64,000 nucleotides of DNA, from assembly GCA_039028155.1 (NCBI GenBank), contig JBCCIS010000013.1, positions 40,942 through 104,941 on the forward strand, in the 5' to 3' direction. Within the stretch, counting starts at the first letter, position 1. Every line of letters begins with the position of its first letter. Under the pieces are notes generated by a model. That model was not told where the DNA came from. It ran no database searches and saw nothing but the letters and a program-made list of their open reading frames with translations. This DNA is from Pseudomonadota bacterium. Lineage in GTDB: Bacteria; Pseudomonadota; Alphaproteobacteria; SP197. This document shows, one piece after another, positions 18,849 to 27,963 of this stretch. Position numbers and translations under genes: made by a program.

Positions 18849-19859
18849 TCAGAGCGTGCCGGCTTCCTTGGCGTCGGCGGGGTTGGGGAAGGGAAAGTGG
18901 CAACTGGTCCATCGGCCGGGCTCGATCTCGCTATAGGGCGGCGCTTCCGTGCGGCACTTTGCCTGGACGAAGGGGCAGCGCGTGTTGAACTCGCAACCTG
19001 ACGGGCGCCGCCGCAAGGACGGGACCTCGCCCTTCAGCTCGACCTCCGCGCGCTTCTGGTCCGGATCGGGTTCGGGAACAGCAGACAACAAACCCAGCGT
19101 ATAGGGATGCGCCGGGCGTTCGAAGATGGCGTCGGTCGGTCCGGTCTCGACAAAGCGGCCGAGATACATGATGGCCAGCCGGTCGGAGATATGGCGCACG
19201 ACCGGCAGATTGTGGGTGATGACCAGATAGCTCAGACCCAATTCGTCCTGCAGCCGGTTCATCAGATTCAGAATCTCGCCCTGCACGGAGACGTCAAGGC
19301 CGGCTGTCGGTTCATCGGCGATGATCATTTTCGGGTTCAGCGCCAGCGCGCGGGCGACGCCGACACGGCGCGCCTGGCCGCCGGAAAGCTGATGCGGGTA
19401 AGCGCCCAGGAAGCCCTCGTGCAGGCCGACGAGCTTCAGGAGGCGCCGCGCTTCCTGATCCAGATTGTTTTCCGACACACCATGGATCTTGAAGGGTTCC
19501 TTCAATTGGCTGCGCACCTTTTTGCGCGGGCTGAGCGAGGCGATGGGGTCCTGAAACATCATCGCGATGTTGCGCCGGACGCCTTTGTAGGCGCCACCTG
19601 AGAGGCCGACGAGTTCCTTGTCCTCAAACCGGATGCTGCCCTCTTGGGCCTCGACCAGGCCGATGATGGCGCGGCCCAGCGTCGTCTTGCCGGAACCGGA
19701 TTCGCCAACCAGGCCAAACGTTTCGCCGCGCTTCAGATGGAAGCTGACTTGCATAACCGCGTCGATATAGGGGTCGCTGACTTGACCGATAAGGCTCTTC
19801 ACGAAGCCGACGACACGGAACCTGACGCGCAGGTCATCGATCTCCAACAATTCAGGCAT
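18849..19859 (-). CDS. oligopeptide/dipeptide ABC transporter ATP-binding protein (OppF/DppF type)
   Basis: A 336-residue ATPase of the peptide/nickel import family. Walker A is GESGSGKTT, the signature is LSGGQARRVG and Walker B is MIIADEPTAG; the C-terminal CEFNTRCPFVQAKC region is the family's cysteine-rich extension, which binds an iron-sulfur cluster in some homologues. The ATG at 19859 overlaps the end of the OppD-type gene by eight bases, so translation is coupled; the frame extends upstream to 19904. It is the last gene of the transporter operon. Confidence 0.92.
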   Translation of the reverse strand: MPELLEIDDLRVRFRVVGFVKSLIGQVSDPYIDAVMQVSFHLKRGETFGLVGESGSGKTTLGRAIIGLVEAQEGSIRFEDKELVGLSGGAYKGVRRNIAMMFQDPIASLSPRKKVRSQLKEPFKIHGVSENNLDQEARRLLKLVGLHEGFLGAYPHQLSGGQARRVGVARALALNPKMIIADEPTAGLDVSVQGEILNLMNRLQDELGLSYLVITHNLPVVRHISDRLAIMYLGRFVETGPTDAIFERPAHPYTLGLLSAVPEPDPDQKRAEVELKGEVPSLRRRPSGCEFNTRCPFVQAKCRTEAPPYSEIEPGRWTSCHFPFPNPADAKEAGTL

Positions 19860-20856
19860 CGCGCACCAGGAAGCAGCGAGCGGCATGGTCCGTGCGCACG
19901 TCAAAGGTCGCCGGCGGTTCTTTCAAGCAGGGGTCATATGCCTTTGGACAGCGGGGCGCGAAAATGCAGCCTGGCGGCAGGTCGATCATGTCGGGCACGC
20001 TGCCGGAAATGGTCGGCAGGTTGCGCATGCGCTCTTCGATGCGGGCGGGGTCGCACTCCAACAGCATCTGGGTATAGGGATGCTGGGCATTGTGGAAGAG
20101 GTCGCGCACCTCGCCCTGTTCAACGACCTCGCCGGCATACATGACGACGACTTCGTCACACAATTCGGCGATCAGGCCCAGATTGTGACTGACGAACATC
20201 ATGGAGCATTCAAAGTCGTGCTGCAGTTCGCGCATCAGATGGATGATCTGGGCTTCCAGCGTCACGTCGAGAGCGGTGGTCGGCTCGTCGGCGATCAGCA
20301 GCGGCGGATTCATCATTAGCGCCATGGCGATGCAGATGCGTTGACGCATGCCGCCGGAAAACTGATGGGGATACTCGTTCAGCCGCTCCTTCGGATCGGG
20401 AATGCCGACGCTGGCCAGCATATCGGCGGCGCGCTTGCGCTTTTCCGACATCGACGACTTCGAACGGTACTGGATGTCCGTCATCTGCGTGCCGATCGAG
20501 ATGACGGGGTTCAACGCTGTCATCGGGTCCTGGAAGATGGTCGAGATGCGCTGGCCGCGAATGTTGGTGAGCTCGGATTCAGGCTTCGTGAGCAGATCCT
20601 CGCCTTCGAACAGGACCTGGCCCGAATCGACCATGGCGTTGGGCGCCAGCAGTTGCAGCACGGTCCAGATCAGCGTCGACTTGCCGCAGCCGGACTCGCC
20701 GACAATGCCGACGACCTTGTTCCGGGGCACCTGCAGGTTGATGTGGCGCAGCGCGCGCACGGTGCCGCGCGCAGTGCGGAAGCTGATCGAAAGGTCCTTG
20801 ATATCAAGGACGTTGTCGCCGCGGCCGTTGGCCGATGTGCCCCCTTGGTCGCTCAT
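19852..20856 (-). CDS. oligopeptide/dipeptide ABC transporter ATP-binding protein (OppD/DppD type)
   Basis: A 334-residue ATPase that drives peptide or related solute import together with its OppF-type partner. Walker A is GESGCGKST, signature FSGGMRQRI, Walker B LLIADEPTTALD, and the C-terminal GCIFAPRCPKAYDPC matches the peptide-transporter extension. Its ATG overlaps the stop of the preceding permease gene (ATGA). Confidence 0.92.
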   Translation of the reverse strand: MSDQGGTSANGRGDNVLDIKDLSISFRTARGTVRALRHINLQVPRNKVVGIVGESGCGKSTLIWTVLQLLAPNAMVDSGQVLFEGEDLLTKPESELTNIRGQRISTIFQDPMTALNPVISIGTQMTDIQYRSKSSMSEKRKRAADMLASVGIPDPKERLNEYPHQFSGGMRQRICIAMALMMNPPLLIADEPTTALDVTLEAQIIHLMRELQHDFECSMMFVSHNLGLIAELCDEVVVMYAGEVVEQGEVRDLFHNAQHPYTQMLLECDPARIEERMRNLPTISGSVPDMIDLPPGCIFAPRCPKAYDPCLKEPPATFDVRTDHAARCFLVRDA

Positions 20857-21764
20857 CGATCTTTCTTGAGCTTGGGATCGAAGACGTCGCGCAACGCTTC
20901 GCCCAGGAAGGTGAAGCCCAGTGTCGTCAGGATCAGCGGAATACCGCCGGCGATAACCAGCCAGGGCGTATTGCGGATGAACCCGAAGCCGTCGTTCAGG
21001 ATTGAACCCCAGCTTGGCGTCGGCGGCTTAACGCCAAGGCCAAGGAAAGAGAGGCCAGCCTCGAACGTGATGACGACGGGGATATCCATGCTTCCCAGGA
21101 TCAAAAGCGGCGCGACGACATTGGGCAATACGTGCTGGCCGAGCACGCGCGCGGTACCGGCGCCGAGCGAGCGTTCGGCCAGGATGAACTCCGTGTTGCG
21201 AATCGAAAGCGTTGCCGAGCGCACGATGCGCCCATAGCCCGGCACGGACGTCACGACGACAACGAAGATGATCGTATAGAGGCTGGGCCCGACCACGGTG
21301 ATAACCGCCAGCGCGAACATGATGTAGGGGAACGAACGGACGGCATCGAAGACCAGCAGGACGAGGTTATCGAGCCAGCGCGGACCGTAGCCGGCGAGCA
21401 TGCCGAGGATAAGGCCTAGGATAAGCGAGCCGCCGACGGCGACGAAGGCGACGACCAGCGCGATGCGGCCGCCGTAAAGAATGCGACTGAAGGTATCGCG
21501 GCCCAGGTTGTCGGTGCCCATCAGGTGCGTCCAACTGGGCGCCTCGAGCCGGGCCTGTACGTTGAGCGCCTTGTAGTCGTAAGGCGCCAGGATGTCAGCG
21601 CCGATGGCGCTTAGCACGATCAGCAAGACCAGGATGAGGCCGAAGCAACCGAGCGGTTCGCGCAAAAGCTGCCACAGCCAAGCGAAACGCGGGTCGCGCC
21701 GGATGGGCGCATCCGCGTCGGCCGATGGCTCGGCGGTGGTTATGCTAGAGGCTTTGACGGACAC
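20853..21764 (-). CDS. ABC transporter permease (OppC/DppC type)
   Basis: A 303-residue inner-membrane permease with about six spans, an N-terminal cytoplasmic leader and the typical LMGTDNLGRDTFSRILYGGRIAL segment of OppC-type proteins. The likely start is the GTG at 21764, inside the end of the OppB-type gene (20-base overlap). It pairs with the OppB-type subunit to form the channel. Confidence 0.92.
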   Translation of the reverse strand: MSVKASSITTAEPSADADAPIRRDPRFAWLWQLLREPLGCFGLILVLLIVLSAIGADILAPYDYKALNVQARLEAPSWTHLMGTDNLGRDTFSRILYGGRIALVVAFVAVGGSLILGLILGMLAGYGPRWLDNLVLLVFDAVRSFPYIMFALAVITVVGPSLYTIIFVVVVTSVPGYGRIVRSATLSIRNTEFILAERSLGAGTARVLGQHVLPNVVAPLLILGSMDIPVVITFEAGLSFLGLGVKPPTPSWGSILNDGFGFIRNTPWLVIAGGIPLILTTLGFTFLGEALRDVFDPKLKKDR

Positions 21765-22689
21765 GGGGATCCAGGGTTGCTGTGATGAGGTCGGCGATCA
21801 GTGTCGCCATGGCGAACAGAACAGTCGTGACCAAGACACCGCCCATGACGATCGGATAATTGCGGGTCTGCACGGCGTCATAGACCATCTTGCCGATGCC
21901 GGGCCGGGCGAAGATGATCTCGGCGAAGACGGCGCCGGACAAGAGCGCGCCGATGCCGACGCCCAGAAGCGCTACCGTCGGCAAGATGCCGAGCTTCAAT
22001 GCGTAGACATAGGTGATGCGGGCTTTCGGCAGGCCGTAGGCGCGCGCCATGCGGATGAAGTTCTCGCCCAAGATCTCCAGCATCGATGCGCGCACGATAC
22101 GCGCCAAATAGCCGACCCAACCCAGCCCGACTGCAATCGACGGTAGTATCAAGTGGCGGAACTGATCCCAGAGATCACCGGGTTCGCCGGCGCCGATCGC
22201 CGGCAGCCATCTGAGTTCGACGGCAAACAGCAGCAGCGCATAAAGCGCGACGACGAATGAGGGTATCGCAATGACCGCGACCGACAAGACGCCGGTCAGT
22301 TTGTCGAGCCAGCTGTTGCGGTTGACGGCAGAGAAGCAACCCATCGGGATGCCGATCAGCACCGCCCAGCCCAGGCCCATGAACGTCAGCGCCAGGGTAT
22401 GCGGCAGCTGTTCGCCGATGATCCGGCTGACCGGCCGGTTCGACCAGACGTCCGAACCCAGGTCGCCGGTGACGACGTTGCCCAGGAAGGTCACGTATTG
22501 AATCACGAAGGGCTTGTCCAAGCCCATCTTGGCCTTGAACGCCTCGCGCATTTCTGGCGTCGCGCGGGGCCCCAAGGCTATGCCGGCCGGATCGCCAGGC
22601 ACCATGTGGATGGCGCTCAACAGGATCAGCAAGGCCAAGCATACGATGAGTACAGCGAGCCCCAGACGCTGTAACGTGTAAAGCCACAT
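21745..22689 (-). CDS. ABC transporter permease (OppB/DppB type)
   Basis: A 314-residue inner-membrane permease with six spans; the start MWLYTLQRLGLAVLIVCLALLILLSAIHMVPGDPAG is the standard OppB/DppB N terminus. Its ATG at 22689 is preceded by GGGGCGG. A 113-base gap separates it from the amidase gene upstream; that gap contains no gene. No periplasmic substrate-binding protein gene occurs anywhere in this cluster. Confidence 0.92.
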   Translation of the reverse strand: MWLYTLQRLGLAVLIVCLALLILLSAIHMVPGDPAGIALGPRATPEMREAFKAKMGLDKPFVIQYVTFLGNVVTGDLGSDVWSNRPVSRIIGEQLPHTLALTFMGLGWAVLIGIPMGCFSAVNRNSWLDKLTGVLSVAVIAIPSFVVALYALLLFAVELRWLPAIGAGEPGDLWDQFRHLILPSIAVGLGWVGYLARIVRASMLEILGENFIRMARAYGLPKARITYVYALKLGILPTVALLGVGIGALLSGAVFAEIIFARPGIGKMVYDAVQTRNYPIVMGGVLVTTVLFAMATLIADLITATLDPRVRQSL

Positions 22690-22802
22690 AACCGCCCCAT
22701 CGGGCGATGGATCGCCGCCTATGTCAACCCTTTTGACCGGTTGTCCAGGTTGTGGTGACCGGCGATGCCGGTGATGGCAACGTCCTTTACGTCACCGATC
22801 GC

Positions 22803-24182
22803 TCAGTCCGTCGCCAGCGCGGCCTCGACGGCAAGTCCAATGGACAACAGGTCGGCGTCGCCATCGGGAACGCCATCCAGTTCCAATCCGACGGGCAGGG
22901 CGTTGCCGTTTGTCGCCAAGGGAAGGGACAGTCCGGGAGCGCCATAGATGACGGTCGGCGCGAGGTTGCGGATATAGGCCGGCGTGGTCGGGATCGCCTG
23001 GCCGTTCAGCATGACGGTCTCCGCCAACCCTTCGATCGGTTGTGCTTCGAGGGGTGCTGCCGGGAAGACAAGGGCCTCGATGCCGTGACCATCGAGATGT
23101 CTCAGGTAGTCCGCTTTGACGTCGCCGATCCGGGCGATGGCTTGCCGGTAAGCGGCTTCGTCCGGTGCGTCATCGCCAAGCACCGCATTAACGTAGACCG
23201 CCTTCACATCATCGCTCGCGATCTCATCGACGATCGCCTGCAGGTCCGTCATGGCCTGGTGCGGCGCCAGAAAGGCGCTGAGCGCGCGTTTCATTTCGAA
23301 GAAGCCGACCGGATAGCCGATCTCGAAGCTGGCGGTCGAGACCGATGTAAGGTCGATGTCGACAAGCGTCGCGCCGGCTTTGCGCAGTGTGGCCAAGGCA
23401 TCGTCGAACGCGGTCGCGACAGCGGGTGAAAGATTGTCGATGTAAGGTCTGGCGACACCCAGACGGAGCGTGTCGATGGCGCGGCGATCGGGCATCGGCG
23501 CACCGGTCGTGACGGCGTTCATGAGCGCGGCGTCTTGCACGTTGCGTGCGAGCGGACCAACGACGTCGAAGGTCGGCACCGACGGCACCACGCCAGCCTG
23601 GTCGACCCGCCATGTCGTCGGCCTGAGACCGACGACGCCGCACAGGGCGGCGGGTAGACGAACGGACCCCGCGGTGTCGCTGCCCAGACCGGCGGGAACG
23701 ATGCCAGCGGCGACGGCGGCGGCGGTGCCGCCGGACGATCCACCGGGGATACGCGATGGATCGACCGGGTTGTGAACGGTGCCATAGGTCGCGTTGTCTG
23801 ATGTCACGCCGAAGGCAAGCTCATGCATGTTGGTCTTGCCGATAATGACCGCACCGGCGGCCTCCAGCCTCGCCGCGACCGGCGCCGAGACGTCGGCCAC
23901 GTAGTCGATCGCCGGCGTCCCTGCCGTTGTCCGCATGCCGGCGACGTTGATGTTGTCCTTGATCACGATCGGAACGCCGGCCAGATCGCCCGGGTTGTCG
24001 CCGTTGGCGATCATGGTGTCGACATGGCGAGCGGCCGCGAGCGCCCTGTCGTCATCGAGCGTGATGAAGGCATTGAGCGCGGCCTTGGTATGCGCCGCTT
24101 CAAGCGCCGCTTTGGCCAACGACACCGCGGTAACGTCTTTGGCGCGCACCGCGCGTGCCATGTCAGACGCTGTTTGCTCCAT
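22803..24182 (-). CDS. amidase signature-family hydrolase
   Basis: A 459-residue amidase of the Ser-cisSer-Lys type. The catalytic lysine lies in VPIVIKDNINVAG, and the serines in PGGSSGGTAAAVAAG and GLGSDTAGSVRLPA. It hydrolyses amides, and the best-known relatives act on indoleacetamide, mandelamide or glutamyl-tRNA; the absence of GatB/GatC genes and the context argue against the tRNA role. It lies 17 bases after the CocE/NonD hydrolase gene and before the transporter genes, so it probably processes an imported amide or peptide-like compound in the cytoplasm. Confidence 0.88.
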   Translation of the reverse strand: MEQTASDMARAVRAKDVTAVSLAKAALEAAHTKAALNAFITLDDDRALAAARHVDTMIANGDNPGDLAGVPIVIKDNINVAGMRTTAGTPAIDYVADVSAPVAARLEAAGAVIIGKTNMHELAFGVTSDNATYGTVHNPVDPSRIPGGSSGGTAAAVAAGIVPAGLGSDTAGSVRLPAALCGVVGLRPTTWRVDQAGVVPSVPTFDVVGPLARNVQDAALMNAVTTGAPMPDRRAIDTLRLGVARPYIDNLSPAVATAFDDALATLRKAGATLVDIDLTSVSTASFEIGYPVGFFEMKRALSAFLAPHQAMTDLQAIVDEIASDDVKAVYVNAVLGDDAPDEAAYRQAIARIGDVKADYLRHLDGHGIEALVFPAAPLEAQPIEGLAETVMLNGQAIPTTPAYIRNLAPTVIYGAPGLSLPLATNGNALPVGLELDGVPDGDADLLSIGLAVEAALATD

Positions 24183-24199
24183 CCAGCGACATTAGCAGA

Positions 24200-26239
24200 C
24201 TAGTTGAGGTCGCGCTTGACCTCCGTGTTCCATGTCTTCGCCTGGACGCGCTTGTCGCCTTCGAACGCTTCCTGGTCGGCGGAGAAAATGAAGCTGTCCT
24301 TGGTGCAGGTAATCGTGGAGTTCGTCTTGGCGCTGACATCGAAACCGGTATCGGGCCGGCGGAAGCGCACGGTCCAGGCGATGTCGATGCGCGCCGATGT
24401 CGGATCGCCGTCGCGTACCGAGAAACGGTGATCGACGGACGAGCCGAACTCCCAGCCGAGTTTGTTGAGTCGCGCCATGCCGCCGCCCATGGAAACGCTC
24501 TGCACGAGTTCGCCGGTAACGTCGTCGCGTTCGACCCGCCGGGAATATGGCCGATCCGGTTCGACCTCGGTGAGATCCCAGGGCTCGGCCGCTTCGGGCG
24601 GACCGAAGGGTGCGAGGCTCGCGTCCTCGTCACGCGGTGGACGAACCGGCAGGTCGAGCGTGCTGGCACCGGCCGTCAGCGTGACGGTGACCGGCTCCGG
24701 TGACGGCCAGAACAGCGGCCACATCGTGTTCGACAGTGCGACGCGGATGCGATGGCCTTTCTCGAAGCGCTGCGCGGTGTCGTTGAGCTGCAGACGGACC
24801 TGGTAGGTCTTGCCGGGCTCCAGCGCTTCAGGGTGTTCGTGGCTGTCGCGGTGGGTCAGGTTCAAGACACCGTAGGTGACACGTGTCGCCGCGCCGTCGG
24901 GCGCGACGTCGGAGAGGCGCGCGGCGATGAACGCGTTCGGTTTATCGGCGCTGACGGTCAGGTTCAGCACCGGCGCGCCCATGATCTCGATCGCTTCGTC
25001 CAGGGGTTCGGTCTGGAACACGACGGCGCAGCCATCGTCGAATCGCTGATCGACCGGCGCATCGGGCACCAGGCCGTAGCCGCACCACTCGCCCTGGCCG
25101 GCACCCATGGTGAGCGGCGTGTTGATGGCAACAGGTGTGCTGTCGCCGGCGCTCTCAGCAAGGCCACCGGTGTTCAAGTGGAAGGTGTGGTTCTTGATGT
25201 TGTCGGAGGGCCAGTTGGGTTCGGCGACCCAGCGGCCAGGCCGCTCGTCATAATAGGTCTGCGGCGGGACGGGATCGGACATCCAGACGCGGTAGGCCGG
25301 CTCGTCCATGATGCCGGTCTCCTGATCCTTCAGCCAATAGTCCCACCAGCGCAGCGTATCCTGCAGAAAGCCGATGCGCGGGCCGGGTGCCGCGAAGTGG
25401 GGGTACTTGTGCGCCCACGGACCGACGATGCCCTTGGCCGGTGCCTTCAGGTTCGCCAGCAAGCGCGGCACCGCGTTCGAATAGCCGTCTGCCCAGCCGC
25501 CGACCGCATAGACGGCGCATTCGATGTCGTCATAGTTCTGGCACACCGAGCCGTGCTGCCACTGTTCGTCGCGGCGCTGGTGGTCGAGCCATTTGATCAG
25601 CCAGGGGTCGTTCGCCTCCAGGCGCTGCATCCAGAGGTCACGCCATTTGTCGCCGACCAGTTCGGGATCGGGCGGCCGCGAGTTGAACGCGAACATGGTG
25701 GCGCCCCACGACATGTTGTCGTTCAGCATGACGCCGCCCATGTAGTGGATGTCGTCGGCATAGCGGTCGTCGGTCGAGGCGATGGTGACGATGGCTTTCA
25801 GAGACGGCGGCCGGCGCGCGGCGATCTGCAACCCGTTGAATCCACCCCAGGAGATACCGATCATGCCGGTCTTGCCGGTGCACCAGGGCTGCGCGGCGAT
25901 CCATTCCAGGATCTCCAGGCCGTCGTCCTGCTCCTGCTTCAGGTACTCGTCTTCCAGGATGCCGTCGGATTCGCCGGAGCCGCGCATATCGACACGCACG
26001 CAGGCATAGCCGTTGCCGGCGTAGTATGGGTGGGTCAGCTCGTCGCGCTCGGCGGTGCCGTCGCGCTTGCAATAGGGCAGAAACTCCAGGATTGCCGGGA
26101 CGGGATCCTGTTCGGCATCTTTCGGCATCCAGATGCGTGCAGCCAGGCGCGTACCGTCCGCGAGGGTGATCCACTCGTTGGGCAGCTCCACGACCTCACG
26201 TGGAAACTGTGTCACGATCTCGATGTCATCGGCGGCCAT
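24200..26239 (-). CDS. CocE/NonD-family hydrolase (X-Pro dipeptidyl-peptidase S15 domain)
   Basis: A 679-residue serine hydrolase related to cocaine esterase and X-prolyl dipeptidyl aminopeptidase. The N-terminal alpha/beta hydrolase domain has the nucleophile in GMIGISWGGFNGLQIAA and the oxyanion region PYCKRDGT; the C-terminal beta-sandwich (PVLNLTVSADKPNAFIAARLSDVAPDGAATRVTYGVLNL type) is typical of PepX C-terminal domains. No signal peptide is seen, so it works in the cytoplasm. It heads the operon with the amidase and the four transporter genes, which suggests import and hydrolysis of peptides, acylated amines or similar esters. Confidence 0.88.
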   Translation of the reverse strand: MAADDIEIVTQFPREVVELPNEWITLADGTRLAARIWMPKDAEQDPVPAILEFLPYCKRDGTAERDELTHPYYAGNGYACVRVDMRGSGESDGILEDEYLKQEQDDGLEILEWIAAQPWCTGKTGMIGISWGGFNGLQIAARRPPSLKAIVTIASTDDRYADDIHYMGGVMLNDNMSWGATMFAFNSRPPDPELVGDKWRDLWMQRLEANDPWLIKWLDHQRRDEQWQHGSVCQNYDDIECAVYAVGGWADGYSNAVPRLLANLKAPAKGIVGPWAHKYPHFAAPGPRIGFLQDTLRWWDYWLKDQETGIMDEPAYRVWMSDPVPPQTYYDERPGRWVAEPNWPSDNIKNHTFHLNTGGLAESAGDSTPVAINTPLTMGAGQGEWCGYGLVPDAPVDQRFDDGCAVVFQTEPLDEAIEIMGAPVLNLTVSADKPNAFIAARLSDVAPDGAATRVTYGVLNLTHRDSHEHPEALEPGKTYQVRLQLNDTAQRFEKGHRIRVALSNTMWPLFWPSPEPVTVTLTAGASTLDLPVRPPRDEDASLAPFGPPEAAEPWDLTEVEPDRPYSRRVERDDVTGELVQSVSMGGGMARLNKLGWEFGSSVDHRFSVRDGDPTSARIDIAWTVRFRRPDTGFDVSAKTNSTITCTKDSFIFSADQEAFEGDKRVQAKTWNTEVKRDLN

Positions 26240-26374
26240 GGCGTTCGCGTCCTCTTGTTGGTTGTGCGGTGCGACGCTAGCCGGGGGAGTGTTAGGCGGT
26301 CAACGCGATTGACGGATGGTTTGGGGGTGCCGGACACTCGGGCCTGAGGACGTATGGGACACAGGGGAAGATCC

Positions 26375-27196
26375 ATGAGGCTTGAGAACAAGATCGCCGT
26401 GGTGACCGGCGGTACCACCGGCATTGGCTGTCGGGTCGTCGAACGGTTCATCGATGAAGGCGCCCAGGTCGTCTTCACCGGACGGCGGGCCGAACGCGGC
26501 AGGGCGGTCGCCGCGGCGACCGGCGCGACCTATATCGAGGCCGACGCAGGCAACGTGGCGGATGCCGAGAAGACGATCAAACAGACGCTCGATGCCCATG
26601 GCCGCCTGGACATCCTGATGAACAACGCGGGCGCCCCGGCGCCGGCGGCGCCACTGGAAGACATCCCGCTTGACGCGTTCGACAAGGCGATCCAGGTCCA
26701 TGTGCGCGGCGCCATCGCACATACCAAGTTCGCCGCGCCCGCCATGAGCGCGCAAGGGTCGGGCAGCGTCATCAATGTGGGTTCGGTCGCCGGCCACCGG
26801 GCGGGCTATAGTGGTTCGATGATCTATGGCATTGCCAAAGCTGCGGTCATCCACTTCACGCGCTGTGCGGCCATGGAGTTGGGGGAAGCCGGCGTGCGTG
26901 TCAACTCGATCTCGCCCGGCGGCATCGCCACCGGCATCTTCGGCAAGTCCATGGGTATGGAGGTTGAGGACGCCGAACAGACGGTCGAGAAGGTCAAGAC
27001 GGTGTTGGCCAACATCCAGGCGATCCCGCGCGCCGGCGTCACCGACGACATCGCCTCGGCGGCGCTGTTCCTGGCCAGCGACGAAGCTGGCTTCATCAAC
27101 GGCGAGGATATCGTTGTCGATGGCGGTCTGATCTGGGGCAGGCGTTACTCGGAAACGCAAAAGGGCGGCGGCACGTGGAGCCAGCTTTTCGACTAA
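26375..27196 (+). CDS. short-chain dehydrogenase/reductase
   Basis: A 273-residue classical SDR that oxidises or reduces an unknown alcohol or carbonyl with NAD(P). The dinucleotide motif is VTGGTTGIG, the structural motif NNAGAP, and the catalytic residues are in SMIYGIAKAA (Tyr, Lys) with the upstream serine in NVGSVAGHRAG. The ATG at 26375 follows GGGGAAG; an ATG at 26354 in frame lacks this. It is divergent from the CocE operon, 135 bases apart. Confidence 0.9.
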   Translation: MRLENKIAVVTGGTTGIGCRVVERFIDEGAQVVFTGRRAERGRAVAAATGATYIEADAGNVADAEKTIKQTLDAHGRLDILMNNAGAPAPAAPLEDIPLDAFDKAIQVHVRGAIAHTKFAAPAMSAQGSGSVINVGSVAGHRAGYSGSMIYGIAKAAVIHFTRCAAMELGEAGVRVNSISPGGIATGIFGKSMGMEVEDAEQTVEKVKTVLANIQAIPRAGVTDDIASAALFLASDEAGFINGEDIVVDGGLIWGRRYSETQKGGGTWSQLFD

Positions 27197-27232
27197 ACTG
27201 GTCTGGCAGGTGCTGGACCTTAGGGAGACTCA

Positions 27233-27868
27233 TTGACGAAAGACCGAAAGGCGCCGCCGGGACATGTCCCGACGTCGTCGCATCTCACATCGCTGCTTGA
27301 TGAAGCGGATGACACGACGGTATCGGTCGGTTGGTTGATTGAGCACCTGGGACCACGTTCGTTCGGCTTGATCCTCTTCATCATGGCCGTGATCGCCTTC
27401 GTGCCCGGCGCGTCGATCTTCGTCGGCGTACTGATTGCCTGGCCTGCGGTCCAGATGATTCTGGGTCACGATGTCGCCGTCCTGCCGCGCGTCATCGCAC
27501 GGCGCCAGATCGCCGTCGACCGATTGGCGCGCGCCATCGCCTTCGTCGCGCCCAAGCTGCGCTGGGTCGAGCGCTTCGTCAGACCGCGCTGGCCGACACC
27601 GTTTCAGACAACCAAGCGCGTGACCGGCTTGATCATGCTGCTGCTGGGCCTAACGCTCATCTCGCCGGTGCCGTTTAGCCAGTACCTGCCCGCGATTGCC
27701 GTCATGCTGCTGGCACTGGCGTATCTGGAAGAAGATGGCGTCGCGTTGCTGGTCGCGTTACTCACCGCGCTTGTTTCGCTGGCCGTCACGGCGGCCACGG
27801 TCTGGGGTGTCGTGGAAACCGCCGACTGGCTCGACCCCGTGCGCGAGCACATCAAATTGCAGAACTGA
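27233..27868 (+). CDS. exopolysaccharide synthesis protein ExoD family
   Basis: A 211-residue inner-membrane protein of the ExoD family, first described for rhizobial exopolysaccharide production and alkaline tolerance; the molecular role is unknown. Marks are the N-terminal LTSLLDEADDTTVSVGWLIEHLGPRSFG, PGASIFVGVLIAWPAVQM and several hydrophobic segments. The start is the TTG at 27233: AGGGAG lies about six bases upstream and no in-frame ATG occurs until the middle of the protein. It follows the SDR gene by 36 bases. Confidence 0.87.
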   Translation: MTKDRKAPPGHVPTSSHLTSLLDEADDTTVSVGWLIEHLGPRSFGLILFIMAVIAFVPGASIFVGVLIAWPAVQMILGHDVAVLPRVIARRQIAVDRLARAIAFVAPKLRWVERFVRPRWPTPFQTTKRVTGLIMLLLGLTLISPVPFSQYLPAIAVMLLALAYLEEDGVALLVALLTALVSLAVTAATVWGVVETADWLDPVREHIKLQN

Positions 27869-27963
27869 CGGAAGGGTACGACCAAGACAACGGGCCCGCC
27901 TGGCGCCAGCAGCGTGGATTATTCCGTATGTGATGGTTACTCTGGCGCTTAAGGAGGCGCCGC

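Noticed and set aside
24752..26347. A 531-codon plus-strand open frame
   Set aside because: It mirrors the CocE/NonD hydrolase gene, which has the catalytic motifs; the plus frame has no recognisable domain.
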